From an uncultured Enterorhabdus sp. (GTDB lineage: Bacteria > Actinomycetota > Coriobacteriia > Coriobacteriales > Eggerthellaceae): DNA of 16,866 bases. This document shows, one piece after another, positions 13,675-16,866 of this stretch. The DNA lies in the NCBI GenBank assembly GCA_947645965.1, contig CANSES010000025.1, positions 1 through 16,866 of the forward strand, read 5' to 3'. The notes beneath the pieces are model-generated. The model was not told the origin of the DNA. It saw nothing but the letters and a program-made list of their open reading frames with translations, and made no database searches. The stretch's first letter is position 1; each line of letters begins with the position of its first letter. The translations under genes and the position numbers were made by a program.

Positions 13675-13728
13675 GTTATTCATGCTGCGATTGTATACAA
13701 AATCGTATACAATCGCAGCATGAATAAC
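13675..13728 (+). promoter_or_regulatory. abiE operator/promoter covering the abiEi start codon
   Basis: The arms 13675-13698 and 13705-13728 are perfect 24-bp reverse complements around a 6-nt loop. The ATG of abiEi (13720-13722) lies inside the right arm. The centre is TTGTATAC-N6-GTATACAA (13691-13712), the same as in the upstream copy exactly 75 bp away. The palindrome also contains -10-like TATACA (13694 or 13707). AbiEi proteins are known to bind paired inverted repeats in their own promoter and repress it. Confidence 0.75.
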
Positions 13729-14559
13729 TCATCATGGAAAGAAGAACTTCAAAGTCTCGCCGCCTCTCAGTGGGGGCTTTTTACGGCTGCCCAAGCGCGG
13801 GAGCTCGGCATCCAGCGAAATCAAATAGCGCGCCTCGTAAAACGCGACCTGGTCGAATCGATTGACTACGGTGTCTACCGATTCTCGTCTGGCTATGAGG
13901 CGAGCCATGCTGACTTGAAGGCCGCATGGCTATCGCTTTATCCGAAGAAAACCGCATACGAGAGAATGGCCGAGCAGCCGTTTGATGCGGTGGTCCGGGG
14001 GCGCACGGCGGCATTTCTTCATGATCTGGGTGATTTTTATCCGACGCCGTTCTCGTTTGCGGTCAGCAAGCGACGCCAGACGCGCAGGGGCAACATCCAC
14101 TGCCTTCTCGAAGAGGTAGGGCCGCAGGATGTCGCCTTCGTTGACTCGCTGCCAGTAACGTCGGTGGAAAAGACCATTGCCGATTTGATTCGAGAGGGGG
14201 AGGATCCGACCCTTCTTGGGCAGGTGGTGAAAGATGCTGCTCGAAAGGGGCATGAGTTTGATACGGCTCGTCTTTCCGTGCTTCTGAACCCTCTTTCGAC
14301 AAGGTCTGGGTACGAAGATGGAGAGTCCTTTGCTTGCATGCTGCTGAGCAAGAATGCAGGCGATGTTCAGAAAGAGAGGTTCCGCCAGATCCTGAGTGCC
14401 TTACAAGCTTCACGGGGAGAGGAGGGGATCCCGGCGCTCCACCTCAATTCGAGAAGTCACGCCAAGTCTCCAGATTCACCGACAAACCCCGAGTGTATCC
14501 AGAGACTTTCGTCCGATGAATGGGTTTTGTCCTTGGCATTGAGGAAGAAAAGACTTTAA
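13720..14559 (+). CDS. abiEi: Type IV toxin-antitoxin system AbiEi-family antitoxin
   Basis: The 279-residue product starts with a winged-helix domain (about 5-58: WGLFTAAQARELGIQRNQIARLVKRDLVESIDYGVYRF split over helix-turn-helix and wing), as in AbiEi_4-type proteins. The middle domain contains VVRGRTAAFLHDLGDF and then LPVTSVEKTIADLI, common to AbiEi antitoxins. These proteins neutralise the paired nucleotidyltransferase and repress their own operon. The C-terminal 60 residues are less recognisable. The ATG sits in an operator palindrome with no ribosome site before it, so leaderless or weak initiation is likely. Base composition is clearly lower in GC, with more A/T-ending codons than the neighbours, a sign of transfer. 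The toxin gene follows after 40 bp. Confidence 0.85.
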   Translation: MNNSSWKEELQSLAASQWGLFTAAQARELGIQRNQIARLVKRDLVESIDYGVYRFSSGYEASHADLKAAWLSLYPKKTAYERMAEQPFDAVVRGRTAAFLHDLGDFYPTPFSFAVSKRRQTRRGNIHCLLEEVGPQDVAFVDSLPVTSVEKTIADLIREGEDPTLLGQVVKDAARKGHEFDTARLSVLLNPLSTRSGYEDGESFACMLLSKNAGDVQKERFRQILSALQASRGEEGIPALHLNSRSHAKSPDSPTNPECIQRLSSDEWVLSLALRKKRL

Positions 14560-14599
14560 TATGGCCTAACCTAATTGAGCGGCGTGGTTGGAGGGGCAT

Positions 14600-15505
14600 A
14601 TGGCAAATGGTAGCTATAAAACGCCCGATGCGATGGAGATGGCGGTGAAGGCTGCCGCCAAGGCCTCTTCGCAAGACACCAATCAGGCCCTCCTCGATTA
14701 TTATCACGATCGCTTCCTTTCGCGTATCTTCAGTGAGGACGATCCGCGCTTCATCCTCAAAGGCGGCCGAGGGATGCTTGCTCGGCTGGTAGATGTCCGG
14801 CGGACGAGGGACACGGACATTTTCTATTCTGGCGATGACATAGGAGAGGCTGTTGACGAGCTTGTTAGGCTGGGCGGCAAGGATTTGGACGATTTTCTGA
14901 CCTATCGGCTAGAATCCCTTGAAGTGATTGTGGAGGAACAGGGCTATCGGAGCGGGAGGCGCCTTCGATTCACCCCCGTTCTGGGCGGTACGAAGGAAAT
15001 ACGCCCGCATGTGGTCATCGATCTTGTGGTGGATCCTGCGGTCGTTGTCTCTCCTGATGTGGTGAATCCTGTGAACAGCCTTGTTGTTAAAGGGATCGAC
15101 ACACCGTGCTATCTGGTATTTCCCGTCGCGAATGCCGTTGCCGACAAGGTGGTTGCCACGATGCTCCCCTGTCCGAATGGCTCGCGATCGAGTCGTGTGA
15201 AGGACCTCGTGGATCTGGTCAGATACGTTCTTAGCGAAGAGCTTGCCGGAGATTATCTGCGTGGGGCGGTGTGTTCTGAGTTTCGCCTGCGGGGAGCCGC
15301 GATACCGGATGCGTTCTCTATTCCCGATGCCTGGCGCAAGGAGCTGCTCAAGGGCTATCGGAAGCTGGCGAAGGAAGCACGTCTGCCCAAGGAGTGTCTT
15401 GATGTCGAGTATGCGAGAGACGTGGTGGCTCGCTGTCTCGACCCCGCTCTGTCAGGGGACTGCGTCGGTTGCGTATGGAGCCCAGAGAGACTGCGCTGGG
15501 AGTAA
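14600..15505 (+). CDS. abiEii: Type IV toxin-antitoxin system AbiEii-family nucleotidyltransferase toxin
   Basis: The 301-residue product carries the four motifs of the AbiEii/DUF1814 nucleotidyltransferases. Motif I is KGGRGML at 54-60 followed by RRTRDTD (67-73). Motif II is VIDLVVD (139-145). Motif III is ADKVVATM with Lys183. Motif IV is RVKDLVDLV (199-207). AbiEii toxins transfer nucleotides and stop growth; some AbiE systems give abortive phage infection. The catalytic Asp pair (71 and 73) is intact, so the toxin looks active. ATG 14600 follows GGAGGGG at good spacing; TTG 14588 in the same frame overlaps that site and is less likely. It forms a bicistronic unit with abiEi, and a strong terminator follows at 15542. 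Confidence 0.9.
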   Translation: MANGSYKTPDAMEMAVKAAAKASSQDTNQALLDYYHDRFLSRIFSEDDPRFILKGGRGMLARLVDVRRTRDTDIFYSGDDIGEAVDELVRLGGKDLDDFLTYRLESLEVIVEEQGYRSGRRLRFTPVLGGTKEIRPHVVIDLVVDPAVVVSPDVVNPVNSLVVKGIDTPCYLVFPVANAVADKVVATMLPCPNGSRSSRVKDLVDLVRYVLSEELAGDYLRGAVCSEFRLRGAAIPDAFSIPDAWRKELLKGYRKLAKEARLPKECLDVEYARDVVARCLDPALSGDCVGCVWSPERLRWE

Positions 15506-15541
15506 GCCCTGTCCGCATCGACTCTTGACGTGACGGCTGTC

Positions 15542-15572
15542 GAGGGGCCGCGCCGAGCGTGGCCCCTCTTTT
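15542..15572 (+). terminator. Rho-independent terminator after abiEii
   Basis: Arms GAGGGGCCGCGC (15542-15553) and GCGTGGCCCCTC (15557-15568) form a 12-bp stem with one G-U pair and a 3-nt loop, followed directly by TTTT. Confidence 0.85.
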
Positions 15573-15778
15573 GCTAAGTGGGAAAGGTGGCATTTACCAG
15601 GGGTTTCATCTGTCACGTGCCCAGGGTGCGTGTTTGTGCGCATTCTGTGTGTAAACGATGGCTCGGTGCTCGTATCCGCGTCGGTGAGTGGCGGGCAAAA
15701 CCCCTGATAACGGTGGCTTTTCCATCTGTTGTTCCATAAAAGCAGTCGAAGGATCTTCTGAAATCGGAAAAACGGCAT

Positions 15779-15787
15779 GGGGGGGGG
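15779..15787 (+). repeat. G9 homopolymer upstream of the LoaP-like promoter
   Basis: Exactly nine G end 6 bp before the candidate -35 hexamer (CTGACG) of the LoaP-like gene. Confidence 0.6.
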
Positions 15788-15793
15788 TCTCAC

Positions 15794-15822
15794 CTGACGC
15801 ACTCATGACGACGTGTTATCAT
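15794..15822 (+). promoter_or_regulatory. Candidate promoter for the LoaP-like gene
   Basis: CTGACG (15794-15799) and TATCAT (15817-15822) are spaced by 17 bp, the best paired -35/-10 match in the window. The G9 tract ends 6 bp upstream of the -35. Confidence 0.45.
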
Positions 15823-16215
15823 TACTCCCGTATTGGACGCCTGCGACCAGCTGTTTTGCGCCTTGGCGCGCAGCTCGCGAGCGCCCGGTCAACGGGATGC
15901 ACGTATTCCCCTTCAGGGGAGGCTCGGTGCGGCTGGAGTTTACTCTAGATCGCGTCATTGTTACGATTGTCCCGAACATAGCCCGAAGGAGCGAAGACGA
16001 CGCCACGCGCGCGCTTCGTGAGCTCAGGCGAATGAAGAGCGCTTATTTCTTCTTGCAGATGCAAGGGGCGAAGCCATGCCGGGCGCCTTGGCGTCTTTGC
16101 GCTGGCAGCAGGGGAGGCTACGTGCCTCCTCGGCCGCTGGCGTGCCGGCTTGAAGCCACGGGGCTGTGCTCCGATGGCAACGCATACCCTGCGCATCGCG
16201 AAGGACGTGATTGAT

Positions 16216-16728
16216 GTGTGGTATGTCGTGCAGGTGGCCGCCGGCCGTGAGGCCAACGCCGAGGCGATGATTCGTCGCTTTGTCGACGAGGGGGCTCTCG
16301 AGGAGTGCTTCGTGCCCCGCTATGAGCTGATGAAAAGCTTCCGCGGCGAATGGCGGCTGTGCACCGCCAAGCTGTTTCCCGGGTACGTGATTGTGGTGAC
16401 TGACGACATCGACGCGCTTGAGGCCGAGCTTCGCAAGGTGCCGGCCTTCACCAAGCTTCTGGCCAGCGGCGATGCGTTCTTGCCGCTTGCACCCGAGGAG
16501 ATCGACTGGATAGCTGCCTTCACCGAGAGCGGCGATCGGGTGATCGAGATGTCCGAGGGCGTCATCGAGGGCGATCAGGTTCGCATCACCAAGGGGCCGC
16601 TGCGGCACCACGAAGGCTGGATCAAAAAGATCAACCGTCATAAGCGCTTAGCGTATCTGGAAATCGAGATGTTCGGAAGAACACTAGAGGCAAAAGTAGG
16701 ACTGGGGATTGTCAGAAAGACCAGTTGA
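16216..16728 (+). CDS. loaP: LoaP-type NusG paralogue (processive antiterminator)
   Basis: The 170-residue product begins MWYVVQVAAGREANAEAMI, the usual NGN-domain start (about 1-100, with LFPGYVIV at 53-60). It ends in a KOW domain (about 115-168) whose GDQVRITKGPLRHHEGWIKKINRHKR, read in two halves, resembles LoaP rather than housekeeping NusG: the G-P-L...EG...KI-N-RHKR pattern is characteristic. LoaP binds RNA polymerase and a leader RNA hairpin and keeps polymerase reading through terminators in long polysaccharide or antibiotic operons. GTG 16216 is chosen for the family N-terminus and AAGGA 10 nt upstream; ATG 16174 (MATHTLRIAKD) and ATG 16150 are possible longer starts. The last codons are AT-richer than the rest. 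It probably controls the operon beginning at the right edge. Confidence 0.87.
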   Translation: MWYVVQVAAGREANAEAMIRRFVDEGALEECFVPRYELMKSFRGEWRLCTAKLFPGYVIVVTDDIDALEAELRKVPAFTKLLASGDAFLPLAPEEIDWIAAFTESGDRVIEMSEGVIEGDQVRITKGPLRHHEGWIKKINRHKRLAYLEIEMFGRTLEAKVGLGIVRKTS

Positions 16729-16766
16729 CAAGGGAATAGGGAAAGGTCTTGGCGCCTAGCGCAACC

Positions 16767-16866
16767 ATGGCTGCTGATTCGGAAGAGTTGTGCGGGCCTG
16801 AGGCGTCGCGTCCCCGCCGGCGCATGCAGTCGAGCCCCTCGCAGTCCGGCGCGATGCTGCTCACCT
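16767..16866 (+). CDS. N-terminal start of a gene running off the right edge
   Basis: The frame is open from ATG 16767 to the edge and shows 33 residues, beginning MAADSEELCGPEASRPRRRM. TTG 16749 in the same frame follows GGGAAAGG and is an alternative start. The start lies 38 bp after the LoaP-like stop, so the two are probably co-transcribed. No domain can be recognised in so short a piece. By position it would be the first structural gene of a polysaccharide operon, which is an inference only. Confidence 0.45.
   Translation, partial: MAADSEELCGPEASRPRRRMQSSPSQSGAMLLT

Larger units (their letters stand above)
15573..16215 (+). other. Upstream region and long leader of the LoaP-like gene
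   Basis: These 643 bp contain no gene I can name. The first half has the separated inverted pair CAGGGGTTT (15598-15606) / AAACCCCTG (15698-15706), a small hairpin GCTTTT/AAAAGC (15716-15743) and a G9 tract (15779-15787). A promoter at 15794-15822 would give a leader of nearly 390 nt. The leader holds a CCCC-TTCA-GGGG hairpin (15906-15921) and the direct repeat GCGCCTTGGCG (15858-15868 and 16083-16093). An open frame from ATG 15897 ends with TGA at 16212-16214, one base before the GTG of the LoaP-like gene. It uses many rare codons and may be a leader peptide, a decayed gene or chance. Confidence 0.45.

Noticed and set aside
16024..16641. A 205-codon minus-strand frame opposite the LoaP-like gene
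   Set aside because: It has no recognisable domain, whereas the plus-strand frame has clear NGN and KOW domains.
16725..16730. Perfect -35 hexamer TTGACA at the loaP stop
   Set aside because: No -10-like sequence lies 16-18 bp downstream, so I do not call a promoter for the last gene.

Overview
The window is high-GC bacterial DNA with strongly GC-biased third codon positions, short spacers, and a mix of ATG and GTG starts. The gene families suggest a Coriobacteriia-type actinobacterium (Eggerthellaceae or a relative): an AgrC/AgrA-like kinase with a LytTR regulator, a VanW-like protein, a PRC-barrel protein and a LoaP-type NusG paralogue. The taxonomic call is an inference from style and gene content, not a database result.

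Layout. At 1-2153 there is the 3' end of an unrecognised helical protein, a VanW-family exported protein and a PRC-barrel protein, closed by a strong terminator. At 2226-4304 a LysR regulator and a TDT (TehA/SLAC1-like) transporter are divergently transcribed around an AT-rich, palindrome-bearing promoter. engB follows (4428-5012), then a LytTR response regulator and an unusual 676-residue histidine kinase (5302-8094). leuS occupies 8318-10894. A 577-bp non-coding stretch follows, holding a C-rich repeat-like segment, a terminator and a 162-bp element bounded by 25-bp perfect inverted repeats. From 11472 the genes look like the approach to an envelope-polysaccharide locus: a SanA/YdcF-like DUF218 protein, a Wzz-type protein fused to a degenerate BY-kinase domain, an inserted type IV toxin-antitoxin pair (abiEi-abiEii) of visibly different base composition, a LoaP-like antiterminator with a long leader, and the first codons of a further gene.

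How they may work together. LoaP proteins are known to promote processive transcription of long polysaccharide or antibiotic operons, so the operon that starts at the right edge is its probable target. The Wzz-like protein would act on chain length or export. The abiE pair carries two near-identical palindromic operators, the second covering its own start codon, which fits the known negative autoregulation by AbiEi.

The items most worth checking are: (1) the histidine kinase with an internal 200-residue duplication, in which the first H-box is intact but lacks an ATPase domain and the second has Glu in place of His but carries the ATPase domain; (2) four tracts of exactly nine G, each beside or inside a regulatory gene; (3) the paired abiE operators 75 bp apart; (4) the inverted-repeat element downstream of leuS; (5) the Wzz protein with a pseudo-kinase domain. 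I found no CRISPR array, rRNA, tRNA or transposase.
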